Origin: an uncultured Clostridia bacterium
GTDB lineage: Bacteria > Bacillota > Clostridia > Christensenellales > Borkfalkiaceae
DNA length: 64,000 nt
Direction: 5' to 3'
NCBI GenBank assembly: GCA_947174415.1
Contig: CAMWIW010000005.1
Location: forward strand, 1-64,000
A model generated the notes under the pieces. The model worked only from the letters and a program-made list of their open reading frames with translations, was not told the origin of the DNA and did no database searches. Made by a program: the position numbers and the translations under genes. Below, piece after piece: positions 8,963 through 21,390 of the stretch. Numbering within the stretch: position 1 is the first letter of the stretch; every line of letters begins with the position of its first letter.

Positions 8963-10993
8963 TTAAGATTTATCCTTTACGAAATCGCAGATTATATCCG
9001 CCGACTTATCCACGCCGACAGAACTGTCAACGCATAAGTTATAGTTCTTTGCGTCGCCCCAATCGAGCCCGCTTACGTTCTTATAATATGCAGCCCTTGC
9101 ACCGTCAGAACGCTTCAAATTCTTTTTAGCGTCTTCTTCACTGTCGCCGTAAAATTCCGCAATTTTCTTTATGCGATACTCCTCGGGAGCGTGCACGAAA
9201 ACTTTAACCACGTTTTTGTATTCTCTCAAAACGTAATCTGCCGCTCTGCCGACTATGACGCAGCTTCCGTTGTCCGCAATTTTCCTGATTATCTTATCCT
9301 GCGCGGTAATCGCCTGCTGAACGGGTTCGCAGCTTAAATACAAATCGTACAGGAAGTTAGAAGACTTGTTGAGGTCTGAAATGAACTCTTTGTCAAGCCC
9401 GCTTTCCTGAGCGGCAAGAGCTGTCATTTCTTTATAATAGAACGGAATATTAAGCCTCTCCGCAACGACTTTACCTATCTGTTTACCGAGCGAGCCGTGC
9501 TCTCTGCCGATAGTTATAATAACGCCGGGAACGGAAGGCTTTAATACTGCTTCCGTTGCCTCTTCCGCCTTTTCGGGATTGTCGTTTTTAAGCGATTTTA
9601 AGAATACTACCGTAAGAGCGGCGGCAACTATTATTGCTACGAGGTCGGCAGCAGGTGCAGCCCAAAGAATACCCTCTATACCGGGGTCAAATGCAAGAGG
9701 CAGCGTGCAGATAAGGGGAATGAAACAAACGATGTCCCTTACAAGCGATGCAATAATCGCAAACACGGGCTTACCAGAAGCCTGAAAGAAGATAGAAGTC
9801 ATCTTAATCGTGCAAGTAAAAGTTACGAGCATAAGGAATATGCGGAACACTTTTACGCCGAATTCCCAATACTTTTCAGGGTCTACCTGCGTGGGGTCGG
9901 GGTCGCCGAATATGCCGACGACGGCGGACGGTGCGGCCTCAAACAAGATTGTGAAAATAAGTCCGACGGCAAGCGTACTCAATAAAATGTAAAGATACAG
10001 CTTTTTAACTCTGTCGAATTTTTTTGCGCCCATATTAAAACCGATAATCGGTTGACAACCGAGCACTATTCCAACCACGATATTTATAACGACCGTAAAG
10101 ACTTTGCTTTCAACCGCTATTATGGAAATGGGAATATCTTCGCCGTAAGACGACATAGCGCCGTACTTTTTAAGCATAATGTTGCATACTAGCGAAATAA
10201 TTACTATCGTCATCTGTGTTATGAACGACGACATACCGAGCTTTACAGGATTTGCAAATTCTTTGAAATCGGGTATAAAGCTCTTTAACTTCATTTTGAA
10301 AGTCTTGGTTTTTAAAATAAAATATAATAGACTTATTACGAACGAAACAGTTTGTCCTATTACGGTTGCCCATGCCGCGCCCGACATGCCCCACTTTAAG
10401 CCGATAATGAACGCTGCGTCAAGTACGATATTCGTTATTGCGCCCGAAAGCATCGAAGCCATCGACCAGCCGGGTGCACCGTCAGCACGGACAACCGCGT
10501 TCATCATATTCATTGCCATAAATACGGGGAAGAAGCCGAGAATTATGTTGAAATATTCGATAGCATAGCCGATACTTGCGTCAGACGCACCGAAAAGTAA
10601 CAGTATTGGTCTTTGCAGGGGATAGAATATCGCCATTAAAATTACGCTTGCGGCGACGGTAAAAACGATACCCGTGCCTATAGCCTTATGCGCGTTTTGC
10701 GAATTTTTACGGCCTTGGCAAATATTGAGATACGCGCCGCAACCGTCGCCGAACCACCACGCGAACGCCTGTGCAATTATGAATATGGGGAATACTACGC
10801 CCGTAGCCGCATTGCCGAGTACGCTCAGTTCGCTGTTGCCGACGAAAATCTGGTCAACTATGTTGTAAAGCGCTGAAATAACGAGGGACAACACACAAGG
10901 CAGTGAGAATTTAAGCATAAGCTTAGGCAGCTTACCTTCACCCAAATATTTGTTGCTCTGCTCCTCTTGATTTTCCATTGTTGAACTTTCCAT
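8963..10993 (-). CDS. MATE-family efflux transporter fused to a C-terminal cytidylate-kinase-like (Cytidylate_kin2 type) domain
   Basis: N-terminal polytopic MATE sequence; C-terminal VIITIGREHGSLGKQIGKVVAERLNIPFYYKEM...SCVIVGRAADYVL. SD AAGGAGG precedes MESSTMENQ, so start reset from 11026. Confidence 0.85.
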   Translation of the reverse strand: MESSTMENQEEQSNKYLGEGKLPKLMLKFSLPCVLSLVISALYNIVDQIFVGNSELSVLGNAATGVVFPIFIIAQAFAWWFGDGCGAYLNICQGRKNSQNAHKAIGTGIVFTVAASVILMAIFYPLQRPILLLFGASDASIGYAIEYFNIILGFFPVFMAMNMMNAVVRADGAPGWSMASMLSGAITNIVLDAAFIIGLKWGMSGAAWATVIGQTVSFVISLLYFILKTKTFKMKLKSFIPDFKEFANPVKLGMSSFITQMTIVIISLVCNIMLKKYGAMSSYGEDIPISIIAVESKVFTVVINIVVGIVLGCQPIIGFNMGAKKFDRVKKLYLYILLSTLAVGLIFTILFEAAPSAVVGIFGDPDPTQVDPEKYWEFGVKVFRIFLMLVTFTCTIKMTSIFFQASGKPVFAIIASLVRDIVCFIPLICTLPLAFDPGIEGILWAAPAADLVAIIVAAALTVVFLKSLKNDNPEKAEEATEAVLKPSVPGVIITIGREHGSLGKQIGKVVAERLNIPFYYKEMTALAAQESGLDKEFISDLNKSSNFLYDLYLSCEPVQQAITAQDKIIRKIADNGSCVIVGRAADYVLREYKNVVKVFVHAPEEYRIKKIAEFYGDSEEDAKKNLKRSDGARAAYYKNVSGLDWGDAKNYNLCVDSSVGVDKSADIICDFVKDKS

Positions 10994-11012
10994 ATAACCT
11001 CCTTTTTTACAC

Positions 11013-11090
11013 AAAAAAAGACACAAGCAAAATAAACCTTTTTACCGTTCCGTAATCAGATTTACGCAGGGAAACCCTGCCACTTGTGTC
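11013..11090 (-). ncRNA. Candidate guanidine-IV (mepA motif) riboswitch with intrinsic terminator in the leader of the MATE gene
   Basis: Leader GACACAAGTGGCAGGGTTTCCCTGCGTAAATCTGATTACGGAACGGTAAAAAGGTTTATTTTGCTTGTGTC followed by T7; terminator-like GACACAAG/CTTGTGTC pairing; gene context matches the mepA class. Confidence 0.5.
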
Positions 11091-11132
11091 GTCGTTTTTT
11101 TAATGAAATTGTAATTATTATTTTCTATTTAC

Positions 11133-11624
11133 TTATTTTGTAACGTAAGAAATATTATACCAGTATCCTATCATTCCATTTCCGTCGTCGAATTGAAACA
11201 GCAGATGTTTTCCCGATTTAAATACCGAATACAGTGTAAACTCCCCGTTCGAATAAATATCATACCAGTTTTCGTTGGTTTCTCTCGTTTTAAGAGTAAA
11301 CGTAAATTCCCTAACGCTTTCCTGATTTACATTAAAGCTTATCGTTTCCCCTGCAACAACGGGCGTAACCGAACCGTGAACGGTCATTGTATCATCGTTT
11401 ATCTCAACCCAGAAATTATCGGGAATAATCCCGCCGCCGTTAATATTCTTATATAGTCCCTGCTCGTCTTTATCAAGCAGAGAATACATTGGGCCGCCGT
11501 TCTGTGCAACGCCGTTATCAAGATAATATCTGCCGTCTATTTCTGATTTACTGCAACCGCCTAAACTTATAGCAAGTACACACATAAAAAGCGCGCAAAT
11601 TGTAGCTGTTAAAAACTTTTTCAT
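11133..11624 (-). CDS. Predicted lipoprotein, hypothetical
   Basis: Signal peptide with lipobox-like LGGC; intact ORF. Confidence 0.65.
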   Translation of the reverse strand: MKKFLTATICALFMCVLAISLGGCSKSEIDGRYYLDNGVAQNGGPMYSLLDKDEQGLYKNINGGGIIPDNFWVEINDDTMTVHGSVTPVVAGETISFNVNQESVREFTFTLKTRETNENWYDIYSNGEFTLYSVFKSGKHLLFQFDDGNGMIGYWYNISYVTK

Positions 11625-11733
11625 AACAAGCCCTCAACAAAAATATTATACCGTTTTAAAACAAAAAAGTCAAATTGATTTGTAATTCGGCGTATTAAAA
11701 ATCTCAGAGATTAAAGGCTTTTTAAGTTGTCGG

Positions 11734-11789
11734 ATGCAAAAGCCTGTCAAACTTAAAAGCAATTAAGATACCACGATTAAACGGAACTT
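11734..11789 (-). repeat. Dispersed repeat family A, copy 2
   Basis: AAGATACCACGATTAAACGGAACTTTTA abutting the guaA stop codon; preceded by TGCAAAAGC as in copy 1. Confidence 0.6.
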
Positions 11790-13331
11790 TTACTCCCACT
11801 CTATTGTTGCGGGGGGTTTGGAAGTTATGTCGTAAACTATGCGGTTAATATGCTTAACCTCGTTTACTATGCGCACGGACACCGTTTCCAAAACGTCGTA
11901 AGGAATACGCGAGAAGTCCGCCGTCATAAAGTCGGAAGTCGTTACGCCGCGAAGCGCAAGCGTATAGTCGTAAGTTCTGCCGTCGCCCATAACGCCTACG
12001 GAGCGCATATTAGTAAGCACCGCAAAATATTGGTTAATGTTTCTGTCAAGGTGTGCTTTGGCTATTTCTTCACGAAAGATTGCGTCGGCGTCTTGAAGAA
12101 TTGCTATTTTTTCGGGCGTGATGTCGCCGATTATCCGTATTGCAAGCCCCGGACCGGGGAACGGTTGACGCCATACCAACTTCTCGTCCAACCCGAGGGC
12201 AATGCCAAGCGCACGCACTTCGTCCTTGAACAACATTCTCAAAGGTTCGATAATTTCCTTGAAATCAACGTAATCGGGAAGACCGCCCACGTTGTGATGA
12301 GACTTTATTACAGCCGCGTCGCCCGCACCCGACTCTATTACGTCGGGATAAATTGTGCCCTGAACGAGATAATCGACTGTACCTATCTTCTTTGCCTCGT
12401 CCTCGAACACGCGGATAAATTCCTCGCCTATTATCTTGCGCTTAGCTTCGGGTTCGGTTACACCTTTGAGCTTGCTTAAAAACCGTTCGCCCGCATTGAC
12501 GCGCACGAAGTTTACACCGCTGTCTGCGAACGCTGCTTCCACCTCATCGCCCTCGTTCTTACGCATAAGACCGTGGTCAACGAATATACAAGTGAGCTGA
12601 CTGCCTATGGCTTTTGCAAGCAGTTTGCACGCAACGGAACTGTCCACGCCGCCCGACAGGGCAAGCAAAGCTTTGCCGCTTCCGACTTTTTCGCGGATTT
12701 CGCGTATTGCAGTTTGCGCGTACTCTTCCATAGTCCAATCGCCTACGCAGCCGCAGACTTTATAAAGGAAGTTCCCAAGCATATCGAAGCCCTGTTCGGT
12801 ATGGTTTACTTCGGGGTGGAATTGCGTGCCGTAAAACTTTTTCTGAGGGTTTTCAATCGCGCCGTAAGGACATTTATCGCTATGGCACACAGCGCGGAAG
12901 CCTTCGGGAAGGGTCGCAATGTGGTCGTTATGGCTCATCCAAACTACCGACTTTTTCTTCAAGCCCTTAAAAAGGAGTGATTTAGTATCGAAAGTGCAAT
13001 CAGTTCTTCCGAACTCGGCAACAGCGGTTTCGTTTGCTTTTTCTATTTTACCGCCCAGCCCGTAAACCATAAACTGCGCGCCGTAGCATATACCGAGAAT
13101 AGGCACGCCAAGCTCGAAAATTTCATTAGCCATTCTAGGCGAATCGTCAAGGTAAACGGAATTAGGCCCGCCCGTAAAGATTATCCCTTTGGGGTTCATT
13201 GCGCGTATTTCTTCAATCGGCGTCTTATACGATTTGACTTCACAGTAAATCTTATGCTCGCGCACTCTGCGTGCAATAAGCTGATTGTACTGTCCGCCGA
13301 AATCGATAACTAAAACTTTTTGGTGTGTCAT
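11790..13331 (-). CDS. guaA: GMP synthase (glutamine-hydrolysing)
   Basis: GICYGAQ amidotransferase motif, [12 protein letters not shown]-loop, C-terminal [17 protein letters not shown]. Confidence 0.97.
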   Translation of the reverse strand: MTHQKVLVIDFGGQYNQLIARRVREHKIYCEVKSYKTPIEEIRAMNPKGIIFTGGPNSVYLDDSPRMANEIFELGVPILGICYGAQFMVYGLGGKIEKANETAVAEFGRTDCTFDTKSLLFKGLKKKSVVWMSHNDHIATLPEGFRAVCHSDKCPYGAIENPQKKFYGTQFHPEVNHTEQGFDMLGNFLYKVCGCVGDWTMEEYAQTAIREIREKVGSGKALLALSGGVDSSVACKLLAKAIGSQLTCIFVDHGLMRKNEGDEVEAAFADSGVNFVRVNAGERFLSKLKGVTEPEAKRKIIGEEFIRVFEDEAKKIGTVDYLVQGTIYPDVIESGAGDAAVIKSHHNVGGLPDYVDFKEIIEPLRMLFKDEVRALGIALGLDEKLVWRQPFPGPGLAIRIIGDITPEKIAILQDADAIFREEIAKAHLDRNINQYFAVLTNMRSVGVMGDGRTYDYTLALRGVTTSDFMTADFSRIPYDVLETVSVRIVNEVKHINRIVYDITSKPPATIEWE

Positions 13332-13355
13332 AAAAACCTCTCTTGAAAATCAGTT

Positions 13356-13379
13356 AAGGCGTAAGCTTACTTACGCCTT
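13356..13379. other. Intergenic hairpin between guaB and guaA
   Basis: AAGGCGTAAG-CTTA-CTTACGCCTT; T-run only on the plus side although both flanking genes are minus. Confidence 0.5.
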
Positions 13380-13384
13380 ATTTT

Positions 13385-15453
<2,069 letters not shown>

Positions 15454-15598
15454 TTTTCTTTCGCATAACCGCCCGTACGGTAATAATGAGCATTTTAAAA
15501 AATTATTTTATCTATTTTATCACAGTGAGATTAAAAATGCAACTGTTTGAAATTTAAAATTTATTCATACGAAGCCGCAAAAATTTATATACTTTAAT

Positions 15599-16258
15599 AT
15601 GAAGAAAACCGCTTTATTGCTTTGTATAATCCTTTCCGTAATTTGCGCCGTTTGCGCACTGCCCGCCTGTTCGCGGCAGGTAAATTATTTGGATTATATT
15701 TCGGAAAGCCGTTCGGACATTTTCCTATACAAGGATGACACGACCGAAATAAAAATCCAGTGCCTTAAAAGAGAGCAACCGTTCTCCGCAGACGGCTATA
15801 AGGGCGAAGTATGCGAACTGATAGAAATCTACGCAACACTTGACAAAAACCCGCAGGAGCTCGAAGTAAGCGTCGAAAATCTCGGCGGAGAAATGAACTA
15901 TCAAGCCGTTACAAGACAATACTTTTTGAGCTTTACCGCGGCGGCGTTCGATAAAAGCGGCGTTGAAGTAACGCTGACTGCCGACGGAAACACTCAAACC
16001 TACACGGCGCTTTCGGTAAAATATAACGGCGTTATGAGCTGTGAAAAGGCGGTTTTGTGCGTAGCCGAATACGCAAGCGAGCTTTTTGAAGGGCTTACCT
16101 CGAACGGTCTTTTCGACGGAGAAATTTTCGTCCGCCTTTTATACGACGAGGGTTGCTATTATTACGTAGGCGTTTGCAACAAAGAAAAGCGCATAACCGC
16201 GTTTTTAATAGACGGCGAGCGCGGCAAGGTTATTGCAAAAAAGGAGCTGCAAAACTGA
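15599..16258 (+). CDS. Predicted lipoprotein, hypothetical
   Basis: Signal peptide/lipobox CALPAC; intact ORF. Confidence 0.7.
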   Translation: MKKTALLLCIILSVICAVCALPACSRQVNYLDYISESRSDIFLYKDDTTEIKIQCLKREQPFSADGYKGEVCELIEIYATLDKNPQELEVSVENLGGEMNYQAVTRQYFLSFTAAAFDKSGVEVTLTADGNTQTYTALSVKYNGVMSCEKAVLCVAEYASELFEGLTSNGLFDGEIFVRLLYDEGCYYYVGVCNKEKRITAFLIDGERGKVIAKKELQN

Positions 16259-16259
16259 G

Positions 16260-16285
16260 CGGGCGGGGCATAATTGCCCCGCCCG
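16260..16285 (+). terminator. Terminator of 15599..16258
   Basis: CGGGCGGGGC-ATAATT-GCCCCGCCCG then TTTT. Confidence 0.8.
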
Positions 16286-16292
16286 TTTTAAT

Positions 16293-17405
16293 TTACGTTC
16301 TTAAAAACTCGACTATTACGCCGTTCTGAATAAACAGGTATTCGTCCTTTATTCTCAGAAAATCCGCGTTAACTTCAATATATGTGCCTACCTTTTGAAT
16401 TGCGGCGGCATATTCTTCAATGAAATTTTTGTTAAAAAGCAGCCCGTATTTCTTCAAATCGAGCCCACGCGAAGTGCGCAGTGCAAGCATAATAAATTCT
16501 TCTTCCTGCCCAGCCAAATCCACATCTTCCCTGTCTTTTACGGCGAAGTGGTTAGAAAGTATGCACTTGAAGTATTCGTCCAAATCAAACGTGTTAGTAA
16601 ACCTTATGTTATTAATACACGACGAGGCGGCTACGCCGAAGCCTATATATTCTCCGCGCCGCCAATAATTAAGATTATGACGGCTTTCATAACCCTTTTT
16701 ACAGAAGTTCGAGACCTCGTATCTTTCAAAGCCAAGCTCTTTTAGCTTTTTCACTCCCGCCGAATACATTTCGGCGACCTCGTCGCCGTCCGGCAACTCA
16801 CCGTTTAGATAATCGGTATATACAGGCGTACCGTCTTCGGGGGAAAGCGCGTACATAGAAACGTGTTTAGCCCCAGAATATGCCGCAGTTTCGATAGTTT
16901 TTTCAACGTCTGCGACAGTCTGATTTTTAAGACCTATCATTACGTCTACGCTGAAATTCTTTCCCTTTAAAAGCTTGGCGCAAAGTAAAAATTCTTTTAA
17001 GTTATGTATTCTGCCAAGCTCTGCAAGCTGACTGTCCACTGCCGTTTGAAGCCCGACCGAAAAGCGGTTAATTCCGCACTTTAAGTAAGTTTCAATCTTT
17101 TTCGCACTTACAGTGCCGGGGTTCATTTCAATCGTGATTTCAGCGTTTGCGGACAAATTAAAGTTCTTTTTTGCCGCGGCAACGAGCATTGCAATATAAT
17201 TTTCGTCTATTACCGACGGAGTTCCTCCGCCTATATAGAGAGTATCGAAGGCGTAACCTTTGAGCTCTTCCTTGCGCATAGCCATTTCGCGGTAAACGCA
17301 CGCCATATAGCTTTCCGCAAAACAAAGTTTGTCGGGGAAAGAGGCAAAGTCGCAGTATCTGCACTTGGATTTACAAAACGGAATATGTACGTATATGCCA
17401 GACAT
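16293..17405 (-). CDS. hemW: HemW-like radical SAM protein (coproporphyrinogen III oxidase family)
   Basis: YVHIPFCKSKCRYCDF, LYIGGGTPS, HNLNYWRRGEYIGFGVAA. Confidence 0.92.
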   Translation of the reverse strand: MSGIYVHIPFCKSKCRYCDFASFPDKLCFAESYMACVYREMAMRKEELKGYAFDTLYIGGGTPSVIDENYIAMLVAAAKKNFNLSANAEITIEMNPGTVSAKKIETYLKCGINRFSVGLQTAVDSQLAELGRIHNLKEFLLCAKLLKGKNFSVDVMIGLKNQTVADVEKTIETAAYSGAKHVSMYALSPEDGTPVYTDYLNGELPDGDEVAEMYSAGVKKLKELGFERYEVSNFCKKGYESRHNLNYWRRGEYIGFGVAASSCINNIRFTNTFDLDEYFKCILSNHFAVKDREDVDLAGQEEEFIMLALRTSRGLDLKKYGLLFNKNFIEEYAAAIQKVGTYIEVNADFLRIKDEYLFIQNGVIVEFLRT

Positions 17406-17714
17406 CTAATTGCCCTCCCAACGGCATTTTTTAAGGTCTACGGTAAAGCCGTCGAATTGAACGCCTTCGGCTTCGAGCATAGCTTTTTGCACCTCTTTGC
17501 CGCCGAACGCAAACCCCTCGCTTAAACTGCCGTCGCCGAAAACAACTCTGTGGCAAGGAATAACGCCGGGTTCGGGATTGGAATGTAACGCCCAACCGAC
17601 TTGCCTTGCCGAGCGAGGCGAGCCGACAGCCCTTGCGACGTCGCCGTAAGTTAACACCTTGCCCTCTGGTATTTGTTTTACAACCTCGTAAACGCTCTCA
17701 AAAAAACTTTTCAT
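17406..17714 (-). CDS. MGMT-family (O6-alkylguanine-DNA alkyltransferase-like) DNA-binding domain protein
   Basis: IPEGKVLTYGDVARAVG, VGWALHSNPEPGVIPCHRVV; short, lacks N-terminal domain. Confidence 0.85.
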   Translation of the reverse strand: MKSFFESVYEVVKQIPEGKVLTYGDVARAVGSPRSARQVGWALHSNPEPGVIPCHRVVFGDGSLSEGFAFGGKEVQKAMLEAEGVQFDGFTVDLKKCRWEGN

Positions 17715-17786
17715 AGATTTTATTATAAAGAAGAACCGCAATTTTTGCAAGAAAAACTGCGGTTTGGCGGTTATATTTATATGAAA

Positions 17787-19115
17787 CTACTTTCGGTAAA
17801 CCGTCTTACCCCCGTTGTCGCTGTACCATATATTACCAACATAGTCTTTGTATACTTCTTGATTGCTACCTTCACCTACCAAATAAGGATATTGTGTTAA
17901 TTCTAATTTCATTCCGCCGTCATTAATTACTATTTTTTTGTTTTCTGTCGGCGGGATATACGACCAATGCACCAACTTTGCAAAACACAATATTATTGCA
18001 CCTATAAAAACGGCTAAACATATTATTGCAAATATAAATGCAGTAAAGAAAATTAACCAAGTCAACAATATAGTTGAAATAGTTATAAAAATGTTAACGT
18101 GTTTTTCTTTGAATTTAAGTATAACCTTTACCAACTTTAAAACAAGCGATAAAAGCAACATAAATAATCTTAAAATACCGTAAAACAGCCCTTTCTGTTT
18201 TTGCTTTGTATTTAAATCTTTTATGTAATCGGGATTAATTCTGATCAATGTCAACGCATAGCAAACCATTATGCCCAATGCACCGAACGCCATGCTTAAA
18301 GGAATAAACCAAGCGTCGCTGCCTTCATAATAATCTTTTAATATAAAATCAATTTCAAAAGTATAAATAATTACATAAAATACAGCCGATAACGCTAACA
18401 ATAACAATGTTGTAATAACGGCTATAACTATTCTTACTTTTTTGCTTATTTCAAAAGGCGAAATCGTTGCAAAATAATATCCGATAGACGGCGTTAAAGC
18501 TATCCACATCATACCTATCGTAACAGCATACGCTCTTGCGGATATATCTTCGCAGATGCCTAACCCGCTTATAACAGACTGCAAGGACTGAACCGCAACA
18601 AACAATATCCCAAAACACAACAGTAGCACATAAGAAATTATAAGTACTATCATTGTTGCTTTTTTAATTTTTAGTGTTTGTGAGGAAGGATTTGCCGGTA
18701 CAGGCGACGCTTCATAATAAATGTTATTGCCGCTGCCGTTAGACAAATTTTGTTGTTCTTGAAGCGCATAAATATGATTTAAATTATTAAACTTATGATT
18801 GTAATAACTACTATTACTTGCATAAAAATCTGAAATAACCGTTTTACAATTTTTTTCGTTTTCTTCATAGCGCAGAAGTAATTCGTGCCCGATTTTTTCA
18901 AAACTAAAAATATAATCTGATATTTCGTCGTTTGCTTCCCCCACTTTTTGCCCTCTGAGTACGCAATAAGTTATTCCTTTGTAAGGCTTATACCATAATT
19001 TTTCAAAATTATACTCTATCCCGTTTTCGTCTGTAAGTATAAACAGTTCCTTAGTATTTTTATCTAAAACAATACTGAGTAAGCTGCGCCCTTGTTTATC
19101 TCTGAAAATTTTCAT
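17787..19115 (-). CDS. Multi-TM membrane protein of unknown function
   Basis: Intact ORF with several hydrophobic segments; divergent from an XRE regulator. Confidence 0.65.
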   Translation of the reverse strand: MKIFRDKQGRSLLSIVLDKNTKELFILTDENGIEYNFEKLWYKPYKGITYCVLRGQKVGEANDEISDYIFSFEKIGHELLLRYEENEKNCKTVISDFYASNSSYYNHKFNNLNHIYALQEQQNLSNGSGNNIYYEASPVPANPSSQTLKIKKATMIVLIISYVLLLCFGILFVAVQSLQSVISGLGICEDISARAYAVTIGMMWIALTPSIGYYFATISPFEISKKVRIVIAVITTLLLLALSAVFYVIIYTFEIDFILKDYYEGSDAWFIPLSMAFGALGIMVCYALTLIRINPDYIKDLNTKQKQKGLFYGILRLFMLLLSLVLKLVKVILKFKEKHVNIFITISTILLTWLIFFTAFIFAIICLAVFIGAIILCFAKLVHWSYIPPTENKKIVINDGGMKLELTQYPYLVGEGSNQEVYKDYVGNIWYSDNGGKTVYRK

Positions 19116-19136
19116 CCTTATCCTCTATTTTTATTT

Positions 19137-19155
19137 TGACATTTACTGAATGTCA
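19137..19155. promoter_or_regulatory. Operator-like palindrome TGACATT-N5-AATGTCA, with a second half-site AATGTCA at 19200..19206
   Basis: Perfect 7-bp inverted repeat between divergent XRE regulator and membrane-protein gene. Confidence 0.55.
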
Positions 19156-19208
19156 TTTTGTTTAGTTTAACATAATATAATTTGTTTTGTCAAGCACAGA
19201 ATGTCAAA

Positions 19209-19466
19209 ATGCGGGTTAGTATGTTTAAAAATAAAGCCAAAAACGGAAAAAATAATATATGTGGGCAAAAAGTTTACGATTTAAGGAAAAGCTATACCCC
19301 GAAAATGTCCCAAAGAATACTTGCCGAGAAGCTTCAATTATACGGTATAGACATTGATAAAAATGCGGTTCAAAGAATAGAAAGCGGGCAGCGGTTTGTT
19401 ACTGATATAGAGTTGTCTGCGCTTTGCAAAATTTTCAATGTTTCATATAACGACCTATTAGATTAA
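19209..19466 (+). CDS. XRE-family helix-turn-helix regulator (ORF track start 19182 is an alternative TTG)
   Basis: SQRILAEKLQLYGIDIDKNAVQRIESGQRFVTDIELSALCKIFNVSYNDLL. Confidence 0.8.
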   Translation: MRVSMFKNKAKNGKNNICGQKVYDLRKSYTPKMSQRILAEKLQLYGIDIDKNAVQRIESGQRFVTDIELSALCKIFNVSYNDLLD

Positions 19467-19507
19467 AATCCCCCCGCCGAAAAACTTGTTTTCGGCGGGG
19501 GGATTTT
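19465..19507. terminator. Bidirectional terminator between the XRE gene and lepA
   Basis: AAAATCCCCCCGCCGAAAA-CTTG-TTTTCGGCGGGGGGATTTT, 19-bp stem. Confidence 0.9.
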
Positions 19508-19521
19508 TAAACTGTTTTTTG

Positions 19522-21327
19522 TCAGTCTTTATTAGTTTTAAGAATTTGCATGAACACTTCGGACGGCACTTCGACGTTACCGATCTGGCGCATACGCTTT
19601 TTGCCCTCTTTCTGTTTTTCCAACAGCTTTTTCTTTCGGGTAATATCGCCGCCGTAACACTTCGCGAGAACGTCCTTTCTTACTGCTTTAACCGTTTCCC
19701 TTGCGATAATTTTTCCGCCTATTGCGGCTTGAACGGGCACTTCGAATAACTGACGGGGAATAGCCTCTTTCAGATTTTCACAAAGCGTTCTGCCGCGCGA
19801 ATAGGCGCTGTCCTCGTGCACTATCATAGAGAGCGCGTCGCACACTTCGCCGTTCAACATAATATCGAGCTTGACGAGCTTGCTTCTTTCGTACCCGATA
19901 AGCTCGTAATCGAAGCTTGCATAGCCGCGCGTTCTCGACTTGATAGCGTCGAAGAAATCGAAGATAATTTCGTTAAGCGGCAAATGATATTCAAGGCGCA
20001 CGCGACTCTTATCGAGATAGGTCATCTGCAAAAAAGTACCCCTCTTCTCTCGGCACAAATCCATTATCTGCCCCAAATAATCGGGCGGAGAATAAATGTC
20101 CGCCTTGACGATGGGCTCTTCCATATGCTCTATTTCGGATAGCGGCGGCAGGTGCGAGGGATTATCAACGAAGATTTCTTCGCCGTCGGTCTTTAATACC
20201 TTATAACTTACCGACGGGGCGGTCGTAATAATCTCCAAACCGAATTCGCGTTCTATGCGCTCCTGAATTATCTCCATATGCAGAAGTCCCAAAAAGCCGC
20301 ATCTGAAACCGAAGCCAAGCGCGACCGAGCTGTCGGGTTCAAAGATTAACGAAGCGTCGTTAAGCTGCAATTTTAATATTGCGTCCTTCAAATCATTGAA
20401 CTTGCTGCCGTCCAAGGGATAAATGCCGCAAAAGACCACGCTTTGCACCTTTTTGTAGCCGGGCAAAGGCTCTTTCGCGGGGGCGTCCGCATTAATTAAA
20501 GTATCGCCCACGGCGACGTCCTGAATGGATTTTATCGAAGCGGCAACGTAGCCTACTTCACCCGCAAAAAGCCCGTTCTTGGGGGATAGTCCGGGGGCAA
20601 ACACACCCGTCTCTACGACTTCGTAAATTTTATCCGAGCGGAAAGTTTTAATTTTATCGCCCGCTTTAACAGAGCCGTCCTTGACGCGGACGAACAGAAT
20701 TACGCCTTTATAGTTGTCATAATAGCTGTCGAAAATAAGCGCCTTCAACGGTGCGCCGTCGTCGCAATCGGGTGCGGGAAAAGTCTTGACTATTGCCTCT
20801 AAAACGTCGTCGATATTCAGCCCCTCTTTGGCTGAAATCAAGGGCGCGTCAGACGCGTCAAGCCCTATAACTTCCTCAATCTCTTTTTTTACCTCATCGG
20901 GCTGAGCCGACGGAAGGTCGATTTTGTTTATGACAGGCAGAATTTCAAGGTCGTTTTCAAGCGCAAGATAAACGTTGGCAAGCGTCTGAGCCTCAACGCC
21001 CTGCGACGCGTCAACGATTAAAATCGCCCCCTCGCACGCAGCAAGAGAACGCGAAACCTCATAAGTGAAGTCAACGTGTCCCGGAGTGTCAATTAAATTA
21101 AATTCGTACTCGACGCCGTCTTTTGCCTTATAAAACATTCTTACGGGCGTAAGCTTAATGGTTATTCCGCGCTCGCGTTCAATATCCATTGAGTCGAGAA
21201 GCTGCTCCTCCATATCCCTTTCGGAAACCTGACCCGTGCGCTCCATAAGCCTGTCCGCCAACGTGGACTTGCCGTGGTCGATGTGCGCTATTATACAAAA
21301 GTTGCGTATATTCTGCTTTTTGCCCAT
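19522..21327 (-). CDS. lepA: Elongation factor 4 (LepA)
   Basis: [27 protein letters not shown], full length 601 aa. Confidence 0.97.
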   Translation of the reverse strand: MGKKQNIRNFCIIAHIDHGKSTLADRLMERTGQVSERDMEEQLLDSMDIERERGITIKLTPVRMFYKAKDGVEYEFNLIDTPGHVDFTYEVSRSLAACEGAILIVDASQGVEAQTLANVYLALENDLEILPVINKIDLPSAQPDEVKKEIEEVIGLDASDAPLISAKEGLNIDDVLEAIVKTFPAPDCDDGAPLKALIFDSYYDNYKGVILFVRVKDGSVKAGDKIKTFRSDKIYEVVETGVFAPGLSPKNGLFAGEVGYVAASIKSIQDVAVGDTLINADAPAKEPLPGYKKVQSVVFCGIYPLDGSKFNDLKDAILKLQLNDASLIFEPDSSVALGFGFRCGFLGLLHMEIIQERIEREFGLEIITTAPSVSYKVLKTDGEEIFVDNPSHLPPLSEIEHMEEPIVKADIYSPPDYLGQIMDLCREKRGTFLQMTYLDKSRVRLEYHLPLNEIIFDFFDAIKSRTRGYASFDYELIGYERSKLVKLDIMLNGEVCDALSMIVHEDSAYSRGRTLCENLKEAIPRQLFEVPVQAAIGGKIIARETVKAVRKDVLAKCYGGDITRKKKLLEKQKEGKKRMRQIGNVEVPSEVFMQILKTNKD

Positions 21328-21333
21328 AGATTA

Positions 21334-21362
21334 ATTATATTAAATTTCACCGCAATAATCAA
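21334..21362 (-). promoter_or_regulatory. lepA promoter TTGATT-N17-TATAAT
   Basis: -10 ends 6 nt before the ATG; no Shine-Dalgarno. Confidence 0.7.
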
Positions 21363-21390
21363 GAAAAAACGGATAAAATATTCAAGGCTG

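Noticed and set aside
13356-13379. Hairpin between guaB and guaA considered as a purine riboswitch or terminator
   Set aside because: Too short for a known purine aptamer, and the T-run is on the wrong strand for the flanking genes; left as an unexplained hairpin.
17406-17714. MGMT-family gene considered as a catalytically dead ATL protein
   Set aside because: The PCHR active-site cysteine is present, so inactivity is not supported.
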